Position numbers and translations under genes: made by a program. A stretch of 64,000 nt of DNA, from contig NZ_NRQT01000002.1 of the NCBI RefSeq assembly GCF_004119455.1, positions 441,501 to 505,500 on the forward strand, read 5' to 3'. Below are positions 8,942-17,592 of this stretch, piece by piece. The DNA is from Chryseobacterium sp. CH25. Its GTDB lineage: Bacteria; Bacteroidota; Bacteroidia; Flavobacteriales; Weeksellaceae. Position 1 is the first letter of the stretch, and each line of letters starts with the position of its first letter. Under the pieces are notes generated by a model. That model was not told the DNA's origin. It did not search any database and worked only from the letters and a program-made list of their open reading frames with translations.

Positions 8942-9496
8942 ATGAATACTCCCTCCAATATGTTGGCATTAGGTACAAAAGCTCCGTTTTTTGAGCTTCC
9001 AAACCCGTCAAAAACGAATGAACTTCAGTCTTTAGAAGAGCTGAAAGGAGAAAAAGGAACACTGGTAATCTTCATGTGCAACCACTGTCCGTTTGTTCTT
9101 CATGTTATTGATAAGATCAATGAATTATATGAAGACTATAATGAAAAAGGAATTGAATTCATCGCAATCAATGCTAATGATATTGAAAAATATCCGGATG
9201 ACTCTCCTGAAAAAATGATCGAATTCCAGATTGAAAGAAGATTTGATTTCCCTTATTTATTTGATGAGAGCCAAGCGATTGCAAAAGCTTATGATGCAGC
9301 TTGTACTCCTGATTTCTATTTCTTTGATGACAAATTGGATCTTGTTTACAGAGGTCAGATGGATGATTCAAGACCAGGAAATAATAAAGATGTTACTGGA
9401 GAAGATTTAATTATTGCTTTTGAAAATCTTTTAGCTGGGGAACCACAGGAAGAAATTCAGAGACCAAGTATGGGATGTAATATTAAATGGAAATAA
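8942..9496 (+). CDS. Thioredoxin/AhpC-TSA family protein
   Basis: The 184-residue protein has a peroxiredoxin-like thioredoxin fold. The redox motif CNHC is at residues 46-49 (MCNHCPF), with the cis-proline region near ACTPDF, where a second Cys precedes the TPDF turn. No signal peptide is seen, so it is probably cytoplasmic. It most likely reduces or senses thiols or peroxides; the partner is unknown. The start MNTPSN at 8942 is chosen because an upstream GTG lies inside the promoter. The gene stands alone with its own promoter and a hairpin terminator. Confidence 0.85.
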   Translation: MNTPSNMLALGTKAPFFELPNPSKTNELQSLEELKGEKGTLVIFMCNHCPFVLHVIDKINELYEDYNEKGIEFIAINANDIEKYPDDSPEKMIEFQIERRFDFPYLFDESQAIAKAYDAACTPDFYFFDDKLDLVYRGQMDDSRPGNNKDVTGEDLIIAFENLLAGEPQEEIQRPSMGCNIKWK

Positions 9497-9533
9497 GATT
9501 CCGGTTACCGGTTCTTATTTATTATAATATATG

Positions 9534-9553
9534 GCTGTTCTTTTTAGGACAGC
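9534..9553 (+). terminator. Terminator of the thioredoxin-like gene
   Basis: GCTGTTCT pairs with AGGACAGC (one mismatch) around a four-base T loop and is followed by TTTTTTA. A second hairpin with CCGG arms lies just upstream at 9492-9519. Confidence 0.65.
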
Positions 9554-9560
9554 TTTTTTA

Positions 9561-9696
9561 TTTCCCGCAGATTCCATAGATTATTTTTAGGTATTCCTTT
9601 GCAAACTTAGGAGATTACAAAGATTTTTTGATGCTGTATAATTCTATTATGATTTATAGCGCAAACATCTGTGTCATCTGAGCAATCTGTGGGAAT
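9561..9696. repeat. Intergenic repeat family 2 (copy with inverted ends)
   Basis: The unit starts with TTTCCCGCAGATT and ends with AATCTGTGGGAA, which are near-inverted repeats. The inner words GCAAACATCTGTGTCATCTG match the right part of the cluster at 48688-48797. It fills the gap between the thioredoxin-like gene and the AraC regulator; nothing coding is seen there. Confidence 0.6.
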
Positions 9697-9756
9697 CTAA
9701 ACAGAGTATATAAAATAGTTGTCAAAATCTTTACACTGAACTAATCCACTGCATCT

Positions 9757-10620
9757 CTAAACACTCACTTTATTATGCGCATAATCCTTAATAAATTCTG
9801 AAGGTGTTTTCCCTGTATATTTCTTAAACATCCTGTTGAAATAAGTCACATTATTAAATCCGCAGCTATAACTACATTCTGAAATAGATTTATCCTGAGC
9901 CATCAGTAAACAAGCTTTGTTGATCCGATACCGGTTCACAAATTCTGTAAAGGTAATCTGCGTTGCTTTTTTAAAGAAATTACAAAAGGCAGGCAAGGTG
10001 AGATTGGCCAGCTTTGCAACATCTTCAATATTAATTTCTTTATCATAATGATGTTCTACATACGTGAAAATGTTTTCAAGACGGGTTTTGTTTTTTGAGA
10101 TAATGGTGTAGGGCATGATTTCTTTGTTCAACAGGTCATAGTCTTTACATTTTGACAGTTCAAAAAGAATTTCCAGCAGCAATAAATATCTTTTATAACC
10201 TTCCGATTCCAGCATGAGTCTTAATTTCGGAAGCAGGGCTTTTTTTACTTTATGATGAAAATGAATCCCATATTTTGAAAGTTCTAATAAGTTTTTGATG
10301 GATCTGGCTTCCACTTCCTGTTGTGGAAACTGAAGAATTTCTTCCTTAAACTGAAGGACAATTTCTTCATGCGGATCAATAGAGTTCAATCCAAATCCTG
10401 AATGTGGAATATTGGAACCTATTAAAACCAGATCACCATGAGTATAATTACTTTTATGATAACCAACGTGCCGGGTTCCGCTCCCGGAAATAACACATAC
10501 CAATTCAATTTCGGGATGATAATGATATTCCCATTTGAATTCTGAAATAGGGGAGTTATTGTGAATTATGCGAAATGAGCTTTTCTCGTTGGGAATTACT
10601 CTTTCAAAAGTAACTTTCAT
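9757..10620 (-). CDS. AraC family transcriptional regulator with N-terminal cupin domain
   Basis: The 287-residue protein has a cupin-type sensing domain at about residues 15-100 (EYHYHPEIELVCVISGSG, HGDLVLIG) and a C-terminal AraC DNA-binding domain with two helix-turn-helices at 185-285, ending in the signature FNRMFKKYTGKTPSEF. Such regulators usually bind a sugar in the cupin and activate a neighbouring operon. It diverges from the MFS-trehalase-TonB operon over 123 bases and is the likely regulator of that operon. The effector is inferred (trehalose or a related disaccharide) and not shown. Confidence 0.9.
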   Translation of the reverse strand: MKVTFERVIPNEKSSFRIIHNNSPISEFKWEYHYHPEIELVCVISGSGTRHVGYHKSNYTHGDLVLIGSNIPHSGFGLNSIDPHEEIVLQFKEEILQFPQQEVEARSIKNLLELSKYGIHFHHKVKKALLPKLRLMLESEGYKRYLLLLEILFELSKCKDYDLLNKEIMPYTIISKNKTRLENIFTYVEHHYDKEINIEDVAKLANLTLPAFCNFFKKATQITFTEFVNRYRINKACLLMAQDKSISECSYSCGFNNVTYFNRMFKKYTGKTPSEFIKDYAHNKVSV

Positions 10621-10716
10621 TTAATTAATCATATTTAATCACTAAAAATACTAATTATATTAATATTGTTCAAATATTGATTTATTGTGTTAAATTATTG
10701 TGAACAGAAATGCTTC

Positions 10717-10724
10717 TATCTTAG
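10717..10724 (+). promoter_or_regulatory. -7 promoter box of the trehalose-type operon
   Basis: TATCTTAG matches TAnnTTTG in 7 of 8 positions. An upstream TTG at 10698-10700 could be the -33 element, with a short 16-base spacer. Activation by AraC would suit a weak -33. Confidence 0.45.
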
Positions 10725-10743
10725 CCGCAAAGAAATAACCTGA

Positions 10744-11973
10744 ATGAAAAACTTCAACATCAAGGCGGTTCTGTTTTTGAACTATTTTGTTTTCGCAATT
10801 CTTCTGAATTCTGTGGGAACTGTTATTTTGCAGGTACAGCAGAACTTTGGAATTTCGAAATCATCTGCCAGCGTATTGGAAGGATTTAAAGATCTTCCGA
10901 TTGCTATCTGTTCATTCATTCTTGCTTCATTTCTTCCTAAGATCGGAATTAAAAAATCAATGCTGACTGCGTTGTTTTTGGTGAGTGGAATGTGTTTCGT
11001 AATGCCATTTACCAATGATTTTTGGGTCTTTAAATTATTATTTGCCATTGTAGGAGTTTCTTTTGCATTAATTAAAATTTCTGTTTTCACTTCCATTGGT
11101 TTGGTGACGGAAACGGATAAAGAACATTCAAGCTTCATGGGATTTCTGGAAGGTTTTTTTATGATCGGTGTATTGGCAGGAAACCTTTTGTTCAGTTTAT
11201 ATATTGACGATCACAATCCGAAATCTACCCATTGGCTGAATGTATATTGGGTTCTGGGAGCTCTTTCTTCATTGTCTTTTCTGTTCTTATTCTTTTCAAA
11301 ATTAAATGAAAAAGAAGCAAAAAATGAGAAGACCGATTGGCTTGGGGATCTTAAAAACAGTGCAAGTTTATTCAGTTATAAAAAAGTATTGTGCTTTTTA
11401 TTATGTGCATTCCTTTTTGTATTGGTGGAACAGAGTTTTCAGACATGGACTCCCACATTTTATAAAGAAATTTTAAAAGTTCCTACTTCCATGAGTATTC
11501 AGGCAGGAGCCGTTTTGGCAGGAGCTTTTGCATTGGGAAGATTTCTATCTGGATTTTTTTCCAGAAAGATCAGCTGGATTTATGTGGTATCATTCTGTGT
11601 TATTGGTTTTGCGGTAAGTTTACTTCTGGTACTTCCATTAACTCATAATATTCATATTGATACCGGTACAAACTGGCTGAATGCTCCACTTGTAGTGTAT
11701 TTATTTCCATTAATGGGCGGGTTGTTAGCTCCGATTTATCCAAGTATCAACTCGGTAATTCTGGCTTCTATTCCTAAATATTTACACAGTGCAATGTCTG
11801 GATTGATTGTTGTTTTTTCTGCAATTGGAGGAACAATAGGCTCAATCATTACAGGTTTTGTATTTCAGGAATTCAGTGGGCAACAGGCATTTTATCTGTC
11901 GCTGATTCCGCTTTCGCTGTTAATCACTTCAGCCATTTTTATGAATAAATTAAAAATTAACCCTAAAAAATAA
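10744..11973 (+). CDS. MFS transporter, probable sugar importer
   Basis: The 409-residue protein has about twelve hydrophobic segments and a central cytoplasmic loop near residues 190-210, the layout of the major facilitator superfamily. It resembles sugar:proton symporters of the FucP group in general build. It is the first gene of an operon with trehalase (2 bases downstream) and a TonB receptor, so import of trehalose or a similar disaccharide through the inner membrane is the natural reading. The first residues (MKNFNIKAVLFLNYF) lead directly into helix 1, which supports the start. Confidence 0.85.
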   Translation: MKNFNIKAVLFLNYFVFAILLNSVGTVILQVQQNFGISKSSASVLEGFKDLPIAICSFILASFLPKIGIKKSMLTALFLVSGMCFVMPFTNDFWVFKLLFAIVGVSFALIKISVFTSIGLVTETDKEHSSFMGFLEGFFMIGVLAGNLLFSLYIDDHNPKSTHWLNVYWVLGALSSLSFLFLFFSKLNEKEAKNEKTDWLGDLKNSASLFSYKKVLCFLLCAFLFVLVEQSFQTWTPTFYKEILKVPTSMSIQAGAVLAGAFALGRFLSGFFSRKISWIYVVSFCVIGFAVSLLLVLPLTHNIHIDTGTNWLNAPLVVYLFPLMGGLLAPIYPSINSVILASIPKYLHSAMSGLIVVFSAIGGTIGSIITGFVFQEFSGQQAFYLSLIPLSLLITSAIFMNKLKINPKK

Positions 11974-11975
11974 TC

Positions 11976-13456
11976 ATGAGTAATCAGCTTTATATCAAAG
12001 AAATTCAGGTCCTTTTCGATGCAGTACAGAAATCAGAAATTTTTGAAGATCAGAAAATGATGACCGATGCGGTTCCTTTATTTCTGATTTCTGAGATCAA
12101 TGCAAAATATGAGTTGGAGAAAGATTCTACAGGCTTCGATTTGAAAAGTTTTGTGATGGCTCACTTTGATTTTTTAGGGGCTAAAGTTTCTGTTCAGAGA
12201 GAAGATCATCTTCCGATTGAGGAACATATTGAAAAACTTTGGGATGAATTGACCCGTACTGCCCATGAAGAAAAAGGAACACTTTTAAAATTACCAAAAC
12301 CTTATATTGTTCCGGGTGGTCGCTTCAATGAATTTTTTTATTGGGATAGTTATTTTATTATGCTTGGGCTACAGGTTTCCGGTAGGGTGGAAATGATGGA
12401 GAATATTGTGGAAAACTGTGCTTATCTGATTCAGAATGTTGGATTTGTTCCGAATGCGAGCAGAACTCATTTTTTAAGCCGCTCACAGCCACCGTATTTT
12501 TCATTGATGCTGGAACTTCTAGCGGAGACAACGAATGATGAAACTATTTATTCAAAATATCATGATACGCTAGAGAAAGAATATAATTTCTGGATGGATG
12601 GTAATGAGGAAGTAGAAAACGGCTCAGGTTTAAAAAGGGTAGTGAAAACTCAGGATGGAGATCTCCTGAACAGATATTACGATGCAGAAAATGAACCTCG
12701 TCCTGAAAGCTACCTTATTGATATCGAAGATAAAGAAAATGCTCCAGGAGAGGAGTTTTACAGAAATATAAGAAGCGCCTGTGAATCCGGCTGGGATTTT
12801 TCCAGCAGATGGTTTGCAGACGGAGAACATATTCAGACGATTGAAACCCTGAACCTTGCTGAGGTAGATTTAAACTGTCTTTTATGGCATTTGGAAATTA
12901 CATTGGCAAAATCTTCGGAACTTCAGAATCTGAAAGACAAAGAAAATTATTTTAGTGAAAGAGCAGCAAAGCGAAGACATATGATTCATAAATACTTCTG
13001 GGATGAAAAGACGAAGATTTACAGAGACTATCATATTAAAAAAACACAAAAACACCGTCTGAACATATTGCTGCTCTTTACCCTTTATTCTTAGGAATTG
13101 CAGATCAGGCTCAGGCTCAGGCAGTAGCTGAAACCATTTCTGAAAAGTTTTTATATCCGGGAGGATTGGTTACGACTACCAAAAAATCCGGACAACAATG
13201 GGATTTACCCAATGCCTGGGCACCTTACCAATGGTTAGGCTTTAAGGCAATGAAAAATTATGGCTTTAATGAATTAGCCGAAAAAATTAAATATAACTGG
13301 TGTTTCAATGTAGAAAGGGTCTACAGGAATACTGGAAAACTGATGGAAAAATACAATGCATTAGATACGGAAACAATAGCAGGAGGCGGGGAATATCCCA
13401 ATCAGGATGGATTCGGTTGGACGAATGGTGTGTATTTAAAACTACAACAAAACTGA
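11976..13456 (+). pseudogene. Trehalase (GH37), frame broken by one missing base
   Basis: Trehalase hydrolyses trehalose to two glucose molecules. The first frame (11976-13094) carries GH37 signature 1, PGGRFNEFFYWDSY, at residues 113-126. After 13037 the family sequence continues in another frame: TPSEHIAALYPLFLGIAD, then signature 2, QWDLPNAWAPYQW, and the typical end GFGWTNGVYLK up to 13456. Adding one A to the run of seven at 13038-13044 restores a continuous protein of about 493 residues, normal for cytoplasmic trehalases. No signal peptide is present, so hydrolysis would follow import by the MFS protein. It could be a true mutation, a slippage-prone on/off tract or a base-calling error. 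Confidence 0.88.
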
Positions 13457-13479
13457 AACTAACAATAAAAAATAGGGCT

Positions 13480-15921
13480 ATGAAAAAAAAATCAATCTTT
13501 TTAATCGCCGCAACAGCTACGTTATATTTTAATAATGCTTATGCTCAGGAAACTCCACAGGATTCTGTGAAAGTTTCTTCTATCGATCAAGTTGTGATTA
13601 CAGGGAATTCCAATCCCAAGAAAAAAATAGAATCCAGTACGGCTATTTCAACATTTAATGCTAAAGAAATTCAAAAACAAAACCCAATCAGTGCTGCTGC
13701 ATTGCTACAGAGAGTTCCTGGATTTGCAGTAGAAACTTCAGGTGGGGAAGTGGGAAATAACCTTTTTGCAAGAGGAATTCCGTCTGCAGGAGCTTATGAG
13801 TTTGTGCAGGTTCAGGAAGACGGTCTTCCGGTTTTTGAAGATGGAGCACTCCAATTTGCGAATGCAGATAATTTTTTCCGTGTAGATAATACGGTAAGCC
13901 GTTTGGAAGCTCTGAGAGGAGGTTCCGGATCTATTTATGCCAATAATTCTCCCGGAGGATTAATCAACTTTATTTCAAAAGAAGGAACCAATGATTTTAA
14001 AGGAAGTGCAAAACTGGAAACGAGTACTTATGGATTGATCCGTACTGACCTTAACGTAGGTGGTGCTTTGGTGAAAGATAAATTATTCTTCAATATTGGA
14101 GGCTTCTACAGATCAGATGACGGCATCAGAAAAACAGGATTTAAGGCGAATAACGGCGGACAGATCAGAATGAATCTGAAATATGTATTTGATAAAGGTT
14201 ACGTTAAAGTTTACTATAAAAAACTGGATGACAGAAATACGTTCTTCCTTCCAATTCCTTTAACTCAGGATGGAGATAAGTTAAAAGGATTTGCAGGTTT
14301 TGATCCTAATTACGGAACATACAGCTACAGAGCAATCAGTCAATTAAATATTCCACAAGCTGGTGGTGGTTTCTTCAGCAGAAATCTTGAAGATGGAATC
14401 CATCCGAAAGTAGATGTATTGGGAGCTGAATTTAAATATGATCTGGGTGGAAATTTCAGCGTTTTAAATAAAACCAGATATACCAATATAGATATGAACT
14501 ATACGGGGATTTTCCCGGCAGGAGCACCTCAGACAGGAGCAGATTTTGCTGCAAAGAGTATGGGAATGACTAATTATCAGTATTCCATGGTAAGCAGTGG
14601 AGCAGTGGTAGCTCCTCAGTTTGTTCAAAAGCTTGGTTTCTGGGCTATTGATAAGCAAATGAATAATTTTGTGAATGATTTGCAGTTCAATTATAAATTT
14701 GACAAAGGAAATGTAACGGCCGGATTTTATAAATCAAACTGGAAATCCCATCAATACTGGAACTGGAGTAATATTTTAGCAACAGCAACAGATAGACCTG
14801 AGCTGCTAAACCTGGTAGATCCGTCTCTTAGTCCAAGCAGTGTAGGATATTCTAAAACCTATAATGGAGTTTTAAATATGTCAAGCTTACTTAGAGATTC
14901 ACAGATCCAGGGAAGTCTGAATGATTTATATTTAAATCTTGATTATAATGTAACAGACGCATTAAGCTTTAATGGAGGAATCCGTTACAGCCGTGATTAT
15001 TACAGAGGCTATAAAGTAAATACTACTACAGCTAATCTTAATAACTCAGGTTTAACAGTTGATGGAACCCATGGTTTTGATACCACTACTGCAGATGAGA
15101 ATATGAATGTTTTGGGAAATCAATTCACATATTGGTACTATGATATTAATAAAGTCTCTTATACATTGGCTTCCAACTATAAGATCAATCGTGAAAATGC
15201 AGTGTATGCCCGTTTTTCTCATGGTTTCAGATCTCCGAATGAAGAAGCGTACTATAATAATATAGGAAAGCTGGATGCAGTAAAACCTGTACTCACCAAT
15301 CAATTGGAAGTAGGGTATAAATATTATTCCCGTACTTTCGATATTGCAGTGATCCCTTTTTATTCTGCTCTTAAAAATCTTTCGTTTACGGATGTATATT
15401 CTGACGGAACTTCAGAAAATAAATTTGCCAATACCACCAATTTTGGGTTTGAGATTGAAGGATATGCCAGATTATTCAATAATATCTTTGAAGTTACTTT
15501 CAACGGAACCATTCAGAATCCAAAATACAAAGATTTTACCGGAAGAAATGCTGATGGTACCACCTTCGATTATAGCGGAAATGTGGTAAGAAGAATTCCT
15601 AAATTTTATTTCAATATTTCTCCTGCAGTGAATATCACCAAAGAATGGAGAGCGTATGTAAGTATGAACTATTACGGAAAGCGTTTCCAGAATGAAGGAA
15701 ATACGGATGATAATATTCTACCATCTTTCACAGAATTTGGAGCAGGAATGTCTTATCAGTTAGGAAAAATCCGCTTTGCTGTAGACGGAACCAATATATT
15801 TAATACCATCGGAATTACAGAAGGTGATCCAAGATCTCAGACTGTAACAGGTTCTAGTATCAGAATGGCAAGACCTATTATGGGTGCTGCTGCCAGAGCT
15901 TCCATCACGTTAGATTTCTAA
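13480..15921 (+). CDS. TonB-dependent outer-membrane receptor of the trehalose-type locus
   Basis: The 813-residue protein starts with a signal peptide (MKKKSIFLIAATATLYFNNAYAQ). A plug domain follows at about 35-165 (DQVVITGNSNPKKK, LLQRVPGFAVETSGG, LEALRGGSGSIYANNSPGG) and then a beta-barrel ending in the aromatic-rich ASITLDF. It lacks the N-terminal carboxypeptidase-like extension common in SusC proteins. The ATG at 13480 is chosen because it begins the signal peptide; an upstream in-frame ATG lies inside trehalase. It starts 23 bases after trehalase, so it belongs to the operon and probably brings the glycoside across the outer membrane. No SusD partner is present. Confidence 0.9.
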   Translation: MKKKSIFLIAATATLYFNNAYAQETPQDSVKVSSIDQVVITGNSNPKKKIESSTAISTFNAKEIQKQNPISAAALLQRVPGFAVETSGGEVGNNLFARGIPSAGAYEFVQVQEDGLPVFEDGALQFANADNFFRVDNTVSRLEALRGGSGSIYANNSPGGLINFISKEGTNDFKGSAKLETSTYGLIRTDLNVGGALVKDKLFFNIGGFYRSDDGIRKTGFKANNGGQIRMNLKYVFDKGYVKVYYKKLDDRNTFFLPIPLTQDGDKLKGFAGFDPNYGTYSYRAISQLNIPQAGGGFFSRNLEDGIHPKVDVLGAEFKYDLGGNFSVLNKTRYTNIDMNYTGIFPAGAPQTGADFAAKSMGMTNYQYSMVSSGAVVAPQFVQKLGFWAIDKQMNNFVNDLQFNYKFDKGNVTAGFYKSNWKSHQYWNWSNILATATDRPELLNLVDPSLSPSSVGYSKTYNGVLNMSSLLRDSQIQGSLNDLYLNLDYNVTDALSFNGGIRYSRDYYRGYKVNTTTANLNNSGLTVDGTHGFDTTTADENMNVLGNQFTYWYYDINKVSYTLASNYKINRENAVYARFSHGFRSPNEEAYYNNIGKLDAVKPVLTNQLEVGYKYYSRTFDIAVIPFYSALKNLSFTDVYSDGTSENKFANTTNFGFEIEGYARLFNNIFEVTFNGTIQNPKYKDFTGRNADGTTFDYSGNVVRRIPKFYFNISPAVNITKEWRAYVSMNYYGKRFQNEGNTDDNILPSFTEFGAGMSYQLGKIRFAVDGTNIFNTIGITEGDPRSQTVTGSSIRMARPIMGAAARASITLDF

Positions 15922-15942
15922 ACTCTATTTCTTTATAACACG

Positions 15943-15971
15943 AAACCGCCAGGACTTAGTTCTGACGGTTT
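15943..15971. terminator. Bidirectional terminator after the TonB receptor
   Basis: AAACCGCCAG pairs with CTGACGGTTT (one mismatch), followed by a T-run on the plus strand. The right arm encodes the last residues of the convergent lipoprotein gene, so coding and terminator overlap. Confidence 0.7.
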
Positions 15972-16696
15972 TTATTTTTTAATTCTCTGAATATCCCTCT
16001 CTCGGAAAATTCTTTATTTCTAATTTTATTTTTTGGAGTTAAAGCAATATGCCTTATTTTTTCGATAGAATTTGTTTTAAGATTTAAGGTTACATCGTCA
16101 ACAATTATCTTCTCAATATTATCTTGTTTATTAAACAAAAGGTATGTTTCTCCTTTTTTTACTTTTAATTCATCGAGATGTATTCCGTTCATACTTTCAA
16201 CATCGTTTAAATTATAAAAGAATAAGCTATCTTTAGTCTCTTTATATTTTTCAAAAACATATCTTTCTAATGCTCTATCATGTTCTGAATATCCTTTATA
16301 CTGATATGTTCGGGTTGTTAATTTGATCTCATTTTCGGATGAAATATTCACCTTCATTGGTTTGAAAATTGGAATACTATTGTAATAAGGGTCTCCGCAA
16401 GTTCCATAACATTCGTGAGTTATACCTTCAATATTACTTTTATTTGGAATTTGTGATAATTGATAAATGGGTAGAATGCTTTCTACTTCAACCTGAAATT
16501 GTTTTGTTGAATCCAAAATTATAAAACCATGAGGGTTTGAGTCAAGACCTCCCCATGCACTAAAATAATAGATGACTTTTGAAGTACCTTCAATCTTTTG
16601 TGTATATAATTGATCGATTCTCCATTCAGTTTTTCCAAAACCACAGCTATAAAGAATAAGAAGTGATGATATTAAACCAAATATTTTAAAATTCAT
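15956..16696 (-). CDS. Hypothetical lipoprotein
   Basis: The 246-residue protein has a lipoprotein signal ending in LYSC (Cys18). I do not recognise a family. The mature part is rich in Lys, Glu and Asn; a short Cys pair appears near residue 117 (ECYGTCGDP), which could form a disulfide. Its stop codon lies in the hairpin that ends the convergent TonB receptor gene. The region upstream (16697-16883) carries only a fragment of repeat family 1. Probably anchored in the inner or outer membrane facing the periplasm; function unknown. Confidence 0.7.
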   Translation of the reverse strand: MNFKIFGLISSLLILYSCGFGKTEWRIDQLYTQKIEGTSKVIYYFSAWGGLDSNPHGFIILDSTKQFQVEVESILPIYQLSQIPNKSNIEGITHECYGTCGDPYYNSIPIFKPMKVNISSENEIKLTTRTYQYKGYSEHDRALERYVFEKYKETKDSLFFYNLNDVESMNGIHLDELKVKKGETYLLFNKQDNIEKIIVDDVTLNLKTNSIEKIRHIALTPKNKIRNKEFSERGIFRELKNKNRQN

Positions 16697-16810
16697 TTTT
16701 TACTAGGTTATTAGGGAGTATTATACATAATTTGTAGATTATGATAATCCGAAAATGTATTTTAGATTTATTCATTCTACTTCAATCCTATTATTAAAAA
16801 TCCGATGTTT

Positions 16811-16840
16811 AGATTCTTTCAGAATGACAAAAATGCGTAC
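16811..16840. repeat. Intergenic repeat family 1 (half copy)
   Basis: AGATTCTTTCAGAATGACAA followed by AAATGCGTAC corresponds to the left arm and centre of the full element at 1513-1578. The right arm is missing. Confidence 0.55.
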
Positions 16841-16883
16841 ACTCTAAAACCCTCAAACTCTCCGACTCTCAAACCCGATTACC

Positions 16884-17522
16884 TTATTTAAAAAAAGGAT
16901 TATACTGCTTTTCAAACCCAATTGAAGTAGGATTTCCGTGACCAGAGAAAACCTGCGTTTCAGGATCTAGAACGAAAAGTTTTGTTTTGATACCGTCAAT
17001 TAACTGTTCGTAATTTCCTTTGTATAGATCTGTTCTTCCGATGCTGCCTTCAAATAAAACATCACCGGAGATCATGAATTTTTGGTTTTCATTATGGTAA
17101 ACAATACTTCCAGGAGAATGTCCCGGAACATGGTAAATTTTAAACTTTTCTCCGTCCAGTTCAAGTTCCTCTCCTTCGTTTACATATTCAATATCTACTT
17201 TTACAGGATCAACAGGGAACCCGAATCTCATTCCACTTGCCTGAAGCATATCAAGAACTTCCTGGTCTTCCTGATGCATATTCACCGGAACTTTGAAGGT
17301 GTCAAATGCCCACTGAAGACCTAAAACATGATCAATATGAGCATGTGTTAAAAGAATTTTCTGAATGTTCAGTTCTTTTTCTTTAATAAAGTTATCAATG
17401 GCTCTGGTCTCCTGTTCATTCATATTTCCCGGATCAATTAACCAGGCGTTTTTGTTTTCATTATAAAGAATGTAGGTATTCTCACTTGCAAAGTTGCATA
17501 CGAAGCCTTGAATCTGAAGCAT
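16884..17522 (-). CDS. MBL-fold metallo-hydrolase (glyoxalase II-like)
   Basis: The 212-residue protein has the metallo-beta-lactamase metal-site motif THAHIDHVLG (His60, His62, Asp64, His65), a second His in HVPGHSPGS, the bridging Asp in SGDVLF and the last His in FSGHGNPTSIG. This is the layout of hydroxyacylglutathione hydrolase-like hydrolases, which cleave thioesters in the cytoplasm. The start MLQIQGF at 17522 is chosen because a perfect -7 box lies at 17548-17541; longer starts would lie upstream of that promoter. It diverges from the T9SS Plug gene across 70 bases. The exact substrate is not known. Confidence 0.88.
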   Translation of the reverse strand: MLQIQGFVCNFASENTYILYNENKNAWLIDPGNMNEQETRAIDNFIKEKELNIQKILLTHAHIDHVLGLQWAFDTFKVPVNMHQEDQEVLDMLQASGMRFGFPVDPVKVDIEYVNEGEELELDGEKFKIYHVPGHSPGSIVYHNENQKFMISGDVLFEGSIGRTDLYKGNYEQLIDGIKTKLFVLDPETQVFSGHGNPTSIGFEKQYNPFFK

Positions 17523-17540
17523 AGTCTCAATATTTTTATT

Positions 17541-17548
17541 CAAAAATA
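17541..17548 (-). promoter_or_regulatory. -7 promoter box of the MBL hydrolase
   Basis: The minus strand reads TATTTTTG, a perfect TAnnTTTG, leaving a leader of about 12 bases before the ATG at 17522. Confidence 0.5.
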
Positions 17549-17579
17549 CGATATTATTAAGAAAATGGCTATTTTTCGT

Positions 17580-17587
17580 TATCTTCG
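17580..17587 (+). promoter_or_regulatory. -7 promoter box of the Plug gene, next to the ATG
   Basis: TATCTTCG (7/8 match) ends five bases before the ATG at 17593, so the mRNA would be leaderless or nearly so. Confidence 0.4.
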
Positions 17588-17592
17588 TCATA

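Noticed and set aside
13038..13044. Programmed -1 ribosomal frameshift in trehalase
   Set aside because: The A-run is not in the X-XXY-YYZ register for a slippery heptamer, and no pseudoknot or known precedent for GH37 is visible; a base error or mutation is simpler.
13300..13479. Longer start for the TonB receptor
   Set aside because: It lies in the trehalase coding region in another frame and would bury the signal peptide.
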